Shown piece by piece: positions 30,901 to 38,482 of a stretch of 64,000 nt of DNA. Origin of the DNA: Roseomonas gilardii. Lineage in GTDB: Bacteria > Pseudomonadota > Alphaproteobacteria > Acetobacterales > Acetobacteraceae. The first letter of the stretch is position 1. The number at the start of each line of letters is the position of its first letter. The notes under the pieces are model-generated. The model had not been told where the DNA came from. It saw only the letters and a list, made by a program, of their open reading frames with translations, and did no database searches. The position numbers were made by a program, and so were the translations under genes. The stretch lies in the NCBI RefSeq assembly GCF_001941945.1, contig NZ_CP015585.1, positions 186,001-250,000 of the forward strand, written 5' to 3'.

Positions 30901-31281
30901 GCGGGGCTGGTGCTGATGCGCCAGCGCCCCGGCACAGCCAAGGGCATCGTCTTCGTCACGGTGGAGGACGAACACGGCACGGCCAACCTCGTCGTCTACG
31001 CCGACATCGCCGCGCGCGACCGCGCCGCCCTGGTCGGGGCCCGGCTGCTGCTGGTGGAGGGACGGGTCGAGCGCGAGGCCGAGCGGGCCGAGGTGCCGGT
31101 CATCCACCTGATCTGCCGCCGGCTGGAGGACCGCTCCGAGCTACTGCGTGGGCTGGTGGAGGGCGGCGCCGCCGAGGGATGGAGCGATGGCGCGATCGGC
31201 CGGGCCGACGAGGTGCGCCGCCCCGACCCGGGCTCGGCGCGGCCGCTGCCCCGGCTGCCGGGAAGCCGTGACTTCCGGTGA
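27991..31281 (+). CDS. dnaE2: Error-prone DNA polymerase DnaE2
   Basis: A 1096-residue C-family polymerase for translesion synthesis. The N-terminal PHP domain starts YAELGCRSNFTLLDGASHP. The polymerase core carries the acidic triad region PDIDVDFEHERR (D380, D382, D384) and later GRGSAANSSLCYVLGIT and SLGVFQVESRAQMAMLPRL. The helix-hairpin-helix and OB domains follow (KGIVFVTVEDEHGTANLVVY). Length is as expected for DnaE2. The ATG at 27991 is preceded by GAGG; a start at 27967 inside imuB is possible. Third gene of the SOS-controlled operon; it would need ImuB for clamp access. Confidence 0.95.
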   Translation: MSPAYAELGCRSNFTLLDGASHPQELVATAAALGHAGVGLCDANSLAGVVRGHVAAREVGLPFVVGCRLRLDDGAEYLAWPTDRTSYGRLTRLLSLGRMRSPKGECAITREEMLAHAPGWCLAAVSPLRPDLAFADRLQADARALRGVLALPLLCTATVRFDDIDEDRLETLAEMTAVTGTGLLATNDVRYHAPGRRPLADVLTAIRLGRPVDRLGQAAEPNAERHLKPPAEMARLFRDHPDALRSTLRVLDACQGFSLSQLRHEYPDEILEPGRTPQQTLAARVAAAAAARFPCGVPPDMQARLDHELALIGQLDYAPYFLTVDEVVRFARGRGILCQGRGSAANSSLCYVLGITAVDPSKHDLLFERFLSAERAEPPDIDVDFEHERREEVIQFLYQRYGRDRAAIVGTVIRFRGRSAIREVGKALGLSEDVTGRLAKASWGPGREQGLEEIAQAEGLDLADRRLRLALALAGEIQDFPRHLATHVGGFVISRGPLVEMAVIGNAAMEGRTVLEWDKDDVDALGLLKVDILALGMLSCLRRGFDLLRRHRLADLDLAGVPRDCEATYAMLRRADSLGVFQVESRAQMAMLPRLRPSRFYDLVVQVALVRPGPIQGDMVHPYLRRRWGDEAPVYPSPAPEHGDPDELEKVLGRTLGVPLFQEQAMRVAIVAAGFSPGEADQLRRAMATFKYTEGVSVYRDGLVGGMVRRGYDPELAERVFRQIEGFGSYGFPESHAASFAHLAYASAWLKCHHPGVFAAALLNSQPMGFYAPAQIVRDAQAHRVAVRPLCVNASDWDCTLEPERRSAEGLALRLGLRLAAGLAAEDGKRVAEARRAGNGSPFASVDEVVRRAGVPRRAIEALAAADGFAGMGLDRRSALWDARGVEGEVPPLLRLAAQAAAAGEPPLLPEALPALPAEADGQAVVLDYVSTGLSLRQHPLALLRPRLRALGCRTTRELDRLRGGTRIRLAGLVLMRQRPGTAKGIVFVTVEDEHGTANLVVYADIAARDRAALVGARLLLVEGRVEREAERAEVPVIHLICRRLEDRSELLRGLVEGGAAEGWSDGAIGRADEVRRPDPGSARPLPRLPGSRDFR

Positions 31282-31422
31282 CGCCATGCCGTCCGCCCTG
31301 CCGCCATGTGCCGTTCGCTGTTCGCATCACCCGCGCGGAGCCTGCCGAGGTCCAGCGAGAGGAGAAGGGGCGGTGCGGGAACTGGGAGAAGGGGAGGGGG
31401 CGCTACCGCGAGCGGCGGGCGC

Positions 31423-31536
31423 GCGACAAGGGTACGTCGGCTGGCGCCTCCCGCGCCGGGGCGGGCCCCGGTCGCGCCCTTGTCCCGCGCCGCCGTCGCG
31501 GTTCGCGGGGGGAATCCAGGCAGAGGATTCCGGGAG
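31423..31536 (+). promoter_or_regulatory. Structured leader element, type A copy 1
   Basis: The core palindrome pairs GCGACAAGGG (31423-31432) with CCCTTGTCCCGC (31477-31488). A second hairpin next to the start codon pairs GGAATCC (31511-31517) with GGATTCC (31525-31531) around a 7-nt loop. A purine-rich GGGAGAAGGGGAGG tract precedes it. It lies in front of the TOPRIM gene. Confidence 0.6.
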
Positions 31537-32490
31537 ATGAACGATCAGGACGAGGAACTGCAACAGTTGCGGGAGGGCGTGAATTGCGCCGCCCTGCTGG
31601 AACGGCTGCCGCCCCCCTGGAAGCTGGACAAGGCGGAAAGCACCCGGGATTGCCTGAAGTACCGGCGTGGCAAGGGCGAGATCATCATCGTCAACCACGG
31701 CGGACGCGGCTGGTGGGATGCCGGGGGAACCGCCAAGGGCGACGTGTTCGGGCTGGTGCGGCACCTCCGCCCCGAGCTGAACTTCGGTCACGTCCGCAAG
31801 CTGCTGCGCGAGATGGTCGGTCTGTCCCCCAGCTTTCCCGAGCACGAACGGGTGCGCCCCGGCGTGGAGGGAAGCCGTCCGGCGGCGGAGCGCTGGGCAT
31901 CGGCGAAGCCTCTCCGCCCGGGATCGCGCGCCTGGCGCTACCTCGCCGATGCCCGGCGTCTGCCGGCCGGGGTGCTTCGGGCTGCCGAGGCGGACGGTGC
32001 CATCCGGGAGGGGGCCTATGGCACCGCGTGGTTCGCCCATCGTGACGAGACGGGTACCCTGACGGGCTTCGATATGCGCGGCCCGGACTTCCGGGGCTTC
32101 GCCAAGGGTGGCGAGAAGACCCTGTTCCGCCTACCGGGCTGGATCCGCCCGCGGGACGTGCTGCCGCACCGCCTGGCCGTGGCCGAGGCGCCGATCGACG
32201 CCCTTAGCCTCGCGGCGGTGGAACGGCTGCGACGCGACACCCTCTATGTCGCGACCAGCGGCGGCATGGGGCCGGGGACGGTCCACGCCCTGGACCTCCT
32301 GCTGGCCGCCATGGCTGCCCTCCCGGATGCCAGCTTGGCCATCGCGACCGACAACGATCCACCAGGGGAGCGCTACGCCGCCCTCCTGGCGGAGCGAGCC
32401 GCCGCGGCGGGCGTGCGCAGCGAGCGCTGCCTGCCACCGCACGGTTTGAACGACTGGAATGACAGCCTGACACGAGGGAGGGGGGCATGA
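31537..32490 (+). CDS. DUF3991/TOPRIM-domain protein
   Basis: A 317-residue primase-like protein. The N-terminal half matches the zinc-less CHC2-like/DUF3991 region (LREGVNCAALLERLPPPWKLD, KYRRGKGEIIIVNHGGRGWW, KGDVFGLVRHL). The C-terminal half is a TOPRIM domain with the glutamate in VAEAPIDALSLAAV (E217) and the D-x-D in AIATDNDPPG (D272, D274). Plasmid proteins of this type are thought to act as primases or DNA-processing enzymes during transfer or replication. Start at 31537 follows GGGAG closely; the longer frame from 31306 covers the leader element. Its stop overlaps the next start. Confidence 0.85.
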   Translation: MNDQDEELQQLREGVNCAALLERLPPPWKLDKAESTRDCLKYRRGKGEIIIVNHGGRGWWDAGGTAKGDVFGLVRHLRPELNFGHVRKLLREMVGLSPSFPEHERVRPGVEGSRPAAERWASAKPLRPGSRAWRYLADARRLPAGVLRAAEADGAIREGAYGTAWFAHRDETGTLTGFDMRGPDFRGFAKGGEKTLFRLPGWIRPRDVLPHRLAVAEAPIDALSLAAVERLRRDTLYVATSGGMGPGTVHALDLLLAAMAALPDASLAIATDNDPPGERYAALLAERAAAAGVRSERCLPPHGLNDWNDSLTRGRGA

Positions 32491-32822
32491 CCGCCACCGA
32501 ACACGCCGCCAGGGCCCCGAGCCCCGAAGCGCGGACCCTCGCGCGGGCCCTGCAGGCCGCCTTCCTCCGTCTGCCCGACCGACTGAAGGCCCGATGCGCG
32601 GTGCGGCCGACCGGGGATGCCGCGATCGACCGGCCGGTGCTGGTCGAGGCCTGCGACGGCTCCGACCACTACCAGGGTGTGGTGGTCGCGGGCGAACGCG
32701 ACGAGGGCGGCCGCTGGCTGCTGGACGACGCCTTCACGTTGCTCACCCTCGATCACGACGACGGCCCCGAGGCCGCGCTCGTGGTCTGCCACGGATGGAA
32801 CTGCCATGCCGGCCGCATCTGA
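32487..32822 (+). CDS. Small unknown protein
   Basis: A 111-residue acidic protein whose start overlaps the TOPRIM gene stop (ATGA). It has a helical N-terminus (EARTLARALQAAFLRLPDR) and a strand-rich C-terminus (GRWLLDDAFTLLTLDHDDG, ALVVCHGWNC). Two cysteines and a histidine near the end (CHGWNCHAG) could bind metal. I do not recognise it. Translational coupling suggests it works with the TOPRIM protein. Confidence 0.65.
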   Translation: MTATEHAARAPSPEARTLARALQAAFLRLPDRLKARCAVRPTGDAAIDRPVLVEACDGSDHYQGVVVAGERDEGGRWLLDDAFTLLTLDHDDGPEAALVVCHGWNCHAGRI

Positions 32823-33005
32823 CACCACAGACCACGCCCGCCTGGTGGCCGCCGCTACCCTCGCCCCGCAGGCCGGCATGGATGCCCTCAAAGAGATCTC
32901 GCCGCCCTCCGCACCCGGCCGAGGACATGAGGGGGGTACGGAAGGTGGGAAAAGAGTCATGGCAGAGGGAGGGAGTGGGGTCCCTGCCACCCTCGCCCGG
33001 ATCGC

Positions 33006-33120
33006 GGCAAGGGTGCGTCGGCTCGCGCCTCCCGCCGCCATGCGGCGCCCTTGCCCCGCCCCGGCCAGGGCGGCCGCGGGTGGGGGTCTTCGAGAAGAAG
33101 ATCAGCAGGAGAAGCTACCC
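33006..33120 (+). promoter_or_regulatory. Structured leader element, type A copy 2
   Basis: The core pairs GGCAAGGGTGC (33006-33016) with GGCGCCCTTGCC (33044-33055). A short hairpin TCTTC-GA-GAAGA (33087-33098) follows, then AGGAGAAG just before the GTG start at 33121. Preceded by a purine-rich tract (GGCAGAGGGAGGGAGTGGGG). Confidence 0.62.
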
Positions 33121-34893
33121 GTGACCCACGCCACCACCATCATGCCCGCGCCGTCCATTCCGATCGCCCGCATCCGCGGCTCCCTGGGCGAGAAGGTGCT
33201 GCGCAAGAGCCCGGAGCTGTTCAATCAGTCCCTGCCCACCGTCCTGGCCGAGGTGCTGCAGAATGCCCGCCGTGCCGGCGCCACGTATGTCGCCATCGAG
33301 CACTTCGGCGAGGAGGGCCGGGCCACCCTTGTCGTGCGCGACAACGGGCACGGCATTGCCGACATGGGCAAGCTGGTGACCTTCGGCGCCTCCGCCTGGG
33401 ACGAGCGGACGGATCTGGCGGAGAACGCCGCCGGCATGGGCGTCTACTCACTTGCCTCGCGGGGCGTGACGGTACGCTCTCTCGGCCGGCGCGTGACGCT
33501 GAACCGGGCGGTGTTCTGTGGCGAGGCCGACGCCGCGGTGCTGCCTGACCCGGAGATGGACGCCGGAACCGAGCTGACCTTCCCGGTGAGCGAGAAGGGG
33601 GTGCCGTACCTCGTCGAGCGGGCGTGCCGTTTCTATCCGTTGCCGGTGACCCTGAACGGCCAGCCCCTGGGGCAGCGCGACTTCCTGGCCGCCGCCGAGC
33701 ATGTGGTGGAATGGCAGGGGCTGCGCCTGGGCGTGTTCCCGGAGCCTGGACCTCGGGTGCTGGATCTGTTCGACCGGCATCGCGGCTGGAGCAGCCGTCT
33801 GTACCTGAACTTCCACGGCCACGTCGTGGAGTGCGGCACGGCGGTCGCCCTTGCCGAGGTCGGGGGCCCCACCCGGAGCGTGTTCGTGGACGTGATGTCG
33901 GCCCCGGACCTGCGCCTGGTGCTGCCGGCGCGCAACGAGCCGATCGACAACGACTTCTTCCGCGCCATGCGGGCGCGGGCGGAGCGGGCTCTGCTGGAGG
34001 CGGTTGCCCGGCAATCGAAGCACGCGCTGGCCTTCGCCGACGCGAAGCGGGCCGAGCGGCTGGGGATCACCCTGCCACCCGTGGAGATCGCACTGTCCCC
34101 CTGGCGGATGGTCACCGACGAGACGCGGAGCCGCCTGGATCGCGTGGAGGCGCCCGTGGTGCTCGGCACGGATGGAACCGAGGTGCTGCTGGCGGATGGC
34201 GTCAGGTGGGGGGAGGCCTGCGACCAGACCAACCTGCACCGCCTGCTGCTGGGCTGGCAGGACGGTGCCCGTGTGGTGGAGGCCAATCCCCGTTTCGCCG
34301 GCTATCCCGCCTATGACGCGCTGCGCGTGGTGCGGGAGGTGTCGGCGGTCGCCGTCGGTGCGGACGGTGTGACGGAGGAGCTGGCGCAGCCGGTCTCAGC
34401 CCGCCCGCCCGTGTCGTGCGAGGACGATCGCCGGGTGGTCGAAGCGGTGCGCGCCCGCCTCCTGGTGCAGAACGGAGGCCATTCACCCGGCGTGCCGACC
34501 TTGCTGCACGAGGCGGCGGTTCCCTTCTTCTTCACCTCCGAAGCCTTCGGCGATGCGTTCCCGGGCTTCGTCGTGACGCGGGGCACCGCTCCCGGCGATC
34601 TGGCCGATGCCCTGGTCGAGGGCTTCTTCGCCCACAGCGATGATGCCGATACCGACAGCTACGACCGGCAACTGGAATGCTTCACGGCGGATGCCCTCGA
34701 CACGGCTCGCGGGCTGCTGATGGACAGTGATGCGGCCGTGGCGGCGCGGATCGTCGACGCTCTCCGTGATGCCCGCTGGGTGCTGCGAACCCTGGGCACC
34801 GGGCGCATCGAGCTGCAGATCACCGAATCCCAGGTAGGCAGCACGATCCGCATCGTCAACGCGGCGGGCAAGGAGGTGACGGCCACCCTGTAG
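33121..34893 (+). CDS. GHKL-type ATPase (histidine-kinase-like ATP-binding protein)
   Basis: A 590-residue protein. The N-terminal 200 residues form a Bergerat fold: N-box EVLQNARRAG (E44, N48), G1 box VRDNGHGI (D74, G76, G78) and G2 box NAAGMGVYSLASRG. This is the plan of Hsp90, MutL and MORC-type ATPases. No transmitter histidine or MutL motifs are seen. The C-terminal two thirds are not recognised. The start is a GTG at 33121 behind AGGAGA. It is a stand-alone gene behind leader copy 2. A DNA-processing or chaperone ATPase is plausible but is inference. Confidence 0.8.
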   Translation: MTHATTIMPAPSIPIARIRGSLGEKVLRKSPELFNQSLPTVLAEVLQNARRAGATYVAIEHFGEEGRATLVVRDNGHGIADMGKLVTFGASAWDERTDLAENAAGMGVYSLASRGVTVRSLGRRVTLNRAVFCGEADAAVLPDPEMDAGTELTFPVSEKGVPYLVERACRFYPLPVTLNGQPLGQRDFLAAAEHVVEWQGLRLGVFPEPGPRVLDLFDRHRGWSSRLYLNFHGHVVECGTAVALAEVGGPTRSVFVDVMSAPDLRLVLPARNEPIDNDFFRAMRARAERALLEAVARQSKHALAFADAKRAERLGITLPPVEIALSPWRMVTDETRSRLDRVEAPVVLGTDGTEVLLADGVRWGEACDQTNLHRLLLGWQDGARVVEANPRFAGYPAYDALRVVREVSAVAVGADGVTEELAQPVSARPPVSCEDDRRVVEAVRARLLVQNGGHSPGVPTLLHEAAVPFFFTSEAFGDAFPGFVVTRGTAPGDLADALVEGFFAHSDDADTDSYDRQLECFTADALDTARGLLMDSDAAVAARIVDALRDARWVLRTLGTGRIELQITESQVGSTIRIVNAAGKEVTATL

Positions 34894-34968
34894 GGAGGCG
34901 GATTCGAGAGGAGGGAAGGGAGAGGAACGAGGAGGCAGGGGAGGCCCTGCCACCCTCGGCCGGAGCGC

Positions 34969-35082
34969 GGCAAGGGTGCGTCGGCTCGCGCCTCCCGCCA
35001 CTGCGCGGCGCCCTTGCCCCGTCCCGGCCGGGGCGGCCGGCGGGCTGGGTCTTCGGGAAGAAGACGCAGCAGAAGGAACGGG
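34969..35082 (+). promoter_or_regulatory. Structured leader element, type A copy 3
   Basis: The core pairs GGCAAGGGTGCG (34969-34980) with GGCGCCCTTGCC (35007-35018). The second hairpin is TCTTC-GG-GAAGA (35050-35061). Very close to copy 2 throughout (the GGGTCTTCG flank too), although the neighbouring genes differ. Confidence 0.62.
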
Positions 35083-35259
35083 ATGATGGATCTCGCCGAC
35101 CGCCTCGCCCGCCGCAAAGGACGCCGCGAGGACCTCGCCGCCATCGCCGGCCTCCTCGCCTTCCTGGCCGCGATCCTGGCCATCGTGATCCTGCCCGGGT
35201 TCCTGGTGCAGAGCGCCTCCACCAGCCGCGTGCCCGCCCAGCAGGAGGCGCGGCGATGA
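35083..35259 (+). CDS. Small single-span membrane protein
   Basis: A 58-residue protein. A basic N-terminus (MMDLADRLARRKGRREDL) is followed by one strong membrane helix (AAIAGLLAFLAAILAIVILPGFLV) and a short polar tail. Start at 35083 behind AGAAGGAACGGG. Its stop overlaps the next start (ATGA). Unknown function; likely a plasmid-encoded membrane factor. Confidence 0.6.
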   Translation: MMDLADRLARRKGRREDLAAIAGLLAFLAAILAIVILPGFLVQSASTSRVPAQQEARR

Positions 35260-35612
35260 GCGGCACCACCCCAGCCGGCGGCGCCGGCAAACTCGACGTG
35301 GCCGTGGTGGAGGACATGGTGGAAGATGGCTACGGCTTGGTCCGCACCGCCGAGAGCCCGGCCCTGGTGGTGGCCGTGCTGCATGACGGGACCTCACGTG
35401 GCCTCGCCCTGGCCCACGGCACCGCCGCCGTGCTCGCCGTGGCGCCCGCGATGCGGCGCCTGCTCGACGAGGCCCTGAACATTTTCTGCGAACAGTTCGA
35501 AGAGGACACGCCGGTGTCCAGCGCCGACCTCGTGGATTGGTTCGCGGGCTGGCGCCGGAAGGCCGGTGCCCTGTTGACCCGGCCCGCTCCGGAAACCGGC
35601 ACGGACCCCTGA
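35256..35612 (+). CDS. Unknown protein, 118 residues
   Basis: Overlaps the preceding small membrane-protein gene by 4 bp. The protein is mixed alpha/beta (KLDVAVVEDMVEDGYGLVR, ALVVAVLHDGTSRGLALAHG) with an amphipathic helix containing the single cysteine (MRRLLDEALNIFCEQF). No family recognised. Position in the operon and clean codon use argue for a real gene. Confidence 0.65.
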   Translation: MSGTTPAGGAGKLDVAVVEDMVEDGYGLVRTAESPALVVAVLHDGTSRGLALAHGTAAVLAVAPAMRRLLDEALNIFCEQFEEDTPVSSADLVDWFAGWRRKAGALLTRPAPETGTDP

Positions 35613-35668
35613 CGGGCGCGCCGCACCCTCCTGGCTGCCCCCACCATCCCCATCCGAAAGGAACCGCC

Positions 35669-36259
35669 ATGCCCAACCCGGCACGGCCGCCACGGCTGCT
35701 TGTCCTGCGTCCCTACCTGTCGCACGCCGGTCGCGACGACGCCTACGCGCATGTCGACGCCCTGGTGATGCACACGCGCGACGGCCCGATGCCACGGCGC
35801 TACGGCGAACTGCGACCGCTGCTGTGGCACGAGGACGGCGCCCGGCCGATCCTGCATGAGGGCTTCCGCTTCACCTGCCAGATCGACGACCGGCACGCCG
35901 AGCCCTACGCGCTTCGCTACGGCTACATGCCGGAGCACGGCGAAGTGTTCACCACCAGCGATCTCGCGCGCTTCGGCAAGCCCCTCGCGGCCCTGCGGCG
36001 CGGCATGGCGCGGCTGGTCGAGCAGGAAGGGCGCAGCGAGGATCTCGGCCAGATCCTGGCCCGGCTGGCCCGGGTGCTACGGGTCGACGGCATTGTCCTG
36101 CTGGCGGTGCGGGAGCACGGCACCTTCTTCGAGGAGGATCACCGCATCCGCCTGACGGCCGAGGCGCCGAACTACGGCGAGGTGATCGGCGATCTCGCCG
36201 CCGTCGCCCGGGAGCTGCATCTCCACTGCGCGAAGCGCGTGGGCCGCAGCGCGGCTTGA
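35669..36259 (+). CDS. Unknown plasmid protein, 196 residues
   Basis: Starts at the ATG at 35669 after GAAAGGAACC. The N-terminal half is strand-rich (RLLVLRPYLSHAGRDDAYA, LRPLLWHEDGARPIL). The middle carries GFRFTCQIDDRHAEPYALR and a YGYMPEHGEVFTTSDLARFG stretch, and the rest is helical. No family is recognised with confidence. It ends 3 bp before the XF1762-like gene, so the two are probably co-translated. Confidence 0.7.
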   Translation: MPNPARPPRLLVLRPYLSHAGRDDAYAHVDALVMHTRDGPMPRRYGELRPLLWHEDGARPILHEGFRFTCQIDDRHAEPYALRYGYMPEHGEVFTTSDLARFGKPLAALRRGMARLVEQEGRSEDLGQILARLARVLRVDGIVLLAVREHGTFFEEDHRIRLTAEAPNYGEVIGDLAAVARELHLHCAKRVGRSAA

Positions 36260-36262
36260 GCC

Positions 36263-37069
36263 ATGCGCTTCACCCGTGGACCAACCGAGGGGCTCCTGGC
36301 GGTTTGCCCCTGGTGCCGCGAGCCGGCGGCGCTGGAGCTGGCCGAGGCGTGGACCGACCACGCCTTTCAGTTGGAGACCTGCTGCGAGGCGGCCCATGAG
36401 GAGGTGTGCGCCGGCCTTGCCGACGATCCCGCCTGGGCGCGCGACCTGCTGCGCCAGCTCGGCGCCGAGGTGCTGCTGGGGGGCACGCTTCGCCGGGTGG
36501 CCGATACCGGCTGTGGCCAGCTGCTGCTGGACTGGAAGCTGGAGATCCGGCCCGTGAGCTTCGCGGTCGCGGCCGGCTTCGTGCGGCGGCATCACGCCCA
36601 CAACGCCGCCCCGGTCGCCTGGCGCTACGGGGCCGCCATCGCCAACGGGCCGACCCGGCTGCTGGGCGTGGTGATGGTCGGCAACCCTGTCGCCCGCGGC
36701 CTGATGGGCCGCGGCACGGTCGAGGTGAACCGGCTGTGCATCCGCCGCGACGTGCCCCGCGTCCTGGCCTGGAACGCCTGCTCGCAGCTCTACGGCTGGG
36801 CAGCGCGGGAGGCCGAAGCGCGGGGCTTCGAGCGCATCGTCACCTACACCCGTGCCGATGAAGAGGGCGGTAGCCTCACCGCCTCGGGCTGGACCAGGGA
36901 CGCCCGCGTGCGCGGCCGCTCCTGGAGTAGCCCGGCCCGGGCGCGCCGCGATCAGGGCGTGCCGATCGACAAATGCCGTTGGTCCCGCGCCCTGCGGCCT
37001 CGCCGGGCAGCGGGGCGCCCATCCGCGCCGAATCCCGTCATGCCCCTCACCCTGGATGCTCCCGGGTGA
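36263..37069 (+). CDS. XF1762-like acetyltransferase-type protein with N-terminal extension
   Basis: A 268-residue protein. Residues ~93-220 match the XF1762 family, which has a GNAT-like fold: IRPVSFAVAAGFVRRHHAHN, RLLGVVMVGNPVARGLMG, VEVNRLCIRRD, NACSQLYGWAAREAEARGF and RIVTYTRADEEGGSLTASGW. The N-terminal 90 residues contain a CPWC pair and two further cysteines (TCCEAAHEEVC), a possible zinc site not usual in the family. These proteins are spread by phages and plasmids and often accompany DNA-modification genes. Substrate unknown. Confidence 0.78.
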   Translation: MRFTRGPTEGLLAVCPWCREPAALELAEAWTDHAFQLETCCEAAHEEVCAGLADDPAWARDLLRQLGAEVLLGGTLRRVADTGCGQLLLDWKLEIRPVSFAVAAGFVRRHHAHNAAPVAWRYGAAIANGPTRLLGVVMVGNPVARGLMGRGTVEVNRLCIRRDVPRVLAWNACSQLYGWAAREAEARGFERIVTYTRADEEGGSLTASGWTRDARVRGRSWSSPARARRDQGVPIDKCRWSRALRPRRAAGRPSAPNPVMPLTLDAPG

Positions 37070-37109
37070 GCCGGCCCGTCCGACAACACCAACAGAGAGG
37101 AGCCACGCC

Positions 37110-37484
37110 GTGGCCACCATCAACATCGTCCTGTCCGCCTATCCCGGCCATCGCGTGCGCGAGGTGGGCTGCAGCTGGACCTCCATCGGCATCGGCGGCA
37201 ACACGCCGACGCGCCGCCTGGCCGTGCAGGGCCTGGGCGGCATCACCGAGGCCGTGTCCGCCTTCGGCCGCGACGTGCTGGCCGCAAACCCGGAGGCCAG
37301 CTTCGCCATCTCCGTCACGATGGCAAGCGGCCAACGCAAGCCCCGTGGCTTCGACGACGCCGAGAGGGCCGGGACCTTCGGCCAGCACGCTCATCTGCGC
37401 GATGAAGTCGGCGAGGAAGTGAATTACCGGAAGCTGGCCAGTCCGACCGTTTCCGCCCCGACACCGGCTCCTGTCCCGGCATGA
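37110..37484 (+). CDS. Unknown protein, 124 residues
   Basis: GTG start at 37110 behind a strong AGAGAGGAG site. The protein begins with strands (ATINIVLSAYPGHRVREVGC) and continues GIGGNTPTRRLAVQGLGGI, then a helix (AVSAFGRDVLAANPEASF). The C-terminus is low-complexity (APTPAPVPA). Not recognised. Confidence 0.65.
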   Translation: MATINIVLSAYPGHRVREVGCSWTSIGIGGNTPTRRLAVQGLGGITEAVSAFGRDVLAANPEASFAISVTMASGQRKPRGFDDAERAGTFGQHAHLRDEVGEEVNYRKLASPTVSAPTPAPVPA

Positions 37485-37538
37485 GGCAGGAGAGATGAGA
37501 GACAGGGAGGAGGGGCGTGCCGCACCCCGTCCCCCGCC

Positions 37539-37637
37539 GCAAGGGCAGGGGCCTGACGGCCCGCCGCTGCGCGGCGCCCTTGCCCCGGGGGCACGGGGCG
37601 CCGGCGGCAGGGGAGGTGTTCGGAAAGGAACACCGCC
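37539..37637 (+). promoter_or_regulatory. Structured leader element, type A copy 4
   Basis: The core pairs GCAAGGGC (37539-37546) with GGCGCCCTTGCC (37573-37584). The second hairpin pairs GGTGTTC (37615-37621) with GAACACC (37628-37634) around GGAAAG, which contains the likely ribosome-binding bases. The start codon at 37638 is only 4 bp further on. Confidence 0.62.
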
Positions 37638-37985
37638 ATGGAAATCCGCCGCCTTGCCACCCGTCCGGGGACGGCCCTGCTCACCCCGCTCGCGCCCGCC
37701 GCCGCGAACGACGCGATCGCCTGCACCCGGTGCAGCACGGCCTTCGGCACCGATCCGACGATCTCGGTCGACTGCCCAGTCTGCTGTGCTACGCAGGGCG
37801 AGCGTTGCCGCCAGCCGGCGGAGGGCGGCTTCCACCGCTCGCATTACAGCCGCGCGCGCATCGCGCTGGCCCTTGGCCGCATGAGCGCCTGCTCCGCCCT
37901 GACCTGGGACGATCTGCACACCCTGCCGGTGCGCCTGGCACCGCCATCCCTTCCGAACGACGAGCACGTCCAACCGAACCCTTGA
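37638..37985 (+). CDS. Zinc-ribbon protein of phage/plasmid type
   Basis: A 115-residue protein with two CxxC-type pairs (ACTRCSTAF and the following CPVCCATQGERCRQP) and a later H-x-x-H arrangement (GGFHRSHYSRARIAL), like the small zinc-finger proteins encoded by phages and plasmids. It probably binds DNA. It lies directly behind leader copy 4 and 9 bp before the next gene. Family resemblance by motif only. Confidence 0.68.
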   Translation: MEIRRLATRPGTALLTPLAPAAANDAIACTRCSTAFGTDPTISVDCPVCCATQGERCRQPAEGGFHRSHYSRARIALALGRMSACSALTWDDLHTLPVRLAPPSLPNDEHVQPNP

Positions 37986-37994
37986 GGGAACCCC

Positions 37995-38273
37995 ATGAGC
38001 GCCGTCCGCAGCTTCCTCGATCTTTCCACCGCCCATCTCTCGAAGGAGGACCGCACCCTGCTCGACGCCTGCGCCGGTCACGACACCGGCGAGGTCCTCT
38101 GCGCCATGACCCCCTACGGCTGGTTCGCTTTTGCCTGCGAGGAACGGCCGCAGATCTCCGATACGCTCTGGACGTTGTTCCAGGCCGCCCGCCAGCGCGG
38201 ATGCGACCACCTCCTCTTCGACCAGGATGCTCCGGAGCTCGACGACTTTGCCGTGTTCGATTGGGAGATTTGA
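37995..38273 (+). CDS. DUF5983-like small protein
   Basis: A 92-residue acidic protein. The opening RSFLDLSTAHLSKEDRTLLD is typical of DUF5983-type proteins from plasmids and islands, and the rest (GWFAFACEERPQISDTLWTL, DHLLFDQDAPELDDFAVF) fits a compact domain. Function unknown. It follows the zinc-ribbon gene by 9 bp. Confidence 0.62.
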   Translation: MSAVRSFLDLSTAHLSKEDRTLLDACAGHDTGEVLCAMTPYGWFAFACEERPQISDTLWTLFQAARQRGCDHLLFDQDAPELDDFAVFDWEI

Positions 38274-38377
38274 TACGGATATCGGGAAAAAGGGAAAGCC
38301 AGAAATCCGGTAATCCAGAAATCCCTATAGCGGGAAAGCGGGAGAAGAAGGGCCGTCCCGCACCGGGGACGGCCGCC

Positions 38378-38482
38378 GCAAGGGGCCGTCGGCTGGCGCC
38401 TCCCGCGCTTCGCGCGCCCTTGCCCCAGCCGCCCCGGATGCGGGGGCGGGGAGGTGTTCCGAGAGAATGAAAGGGAACACCG
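38378..38482 (+). promoter_or_regulatory. Structured leader element, type A copy 5
   Basis: The core pairs GCAAGGGGC (38378-38386) with GCGCGCCCTTGCC (ending at 38424). The second hairpin pairs GGTGTTCC (38453-38460) with GGAACACC (38474-38481) around a 13-nt loop holding the ribosome-site purines. It ends 1 bp before the ardC start. The same stem as copy 4 is kept, but the loop is longer. Confidence 0.65.

Noticed and set aside
28291-31107. 938-codon minus-strand frame opposite dnaE2
   Set aside because: Shadow of dnaE2 caused by high GC.
31423-31488. Type A core hairpins as simple intrinsic terminators
   Set aside because: No T-run follows, and they are placed next to the downstream start with a second kept hairpin rather than next to the upstream stop; termination is still possible but does not explain the pattern.
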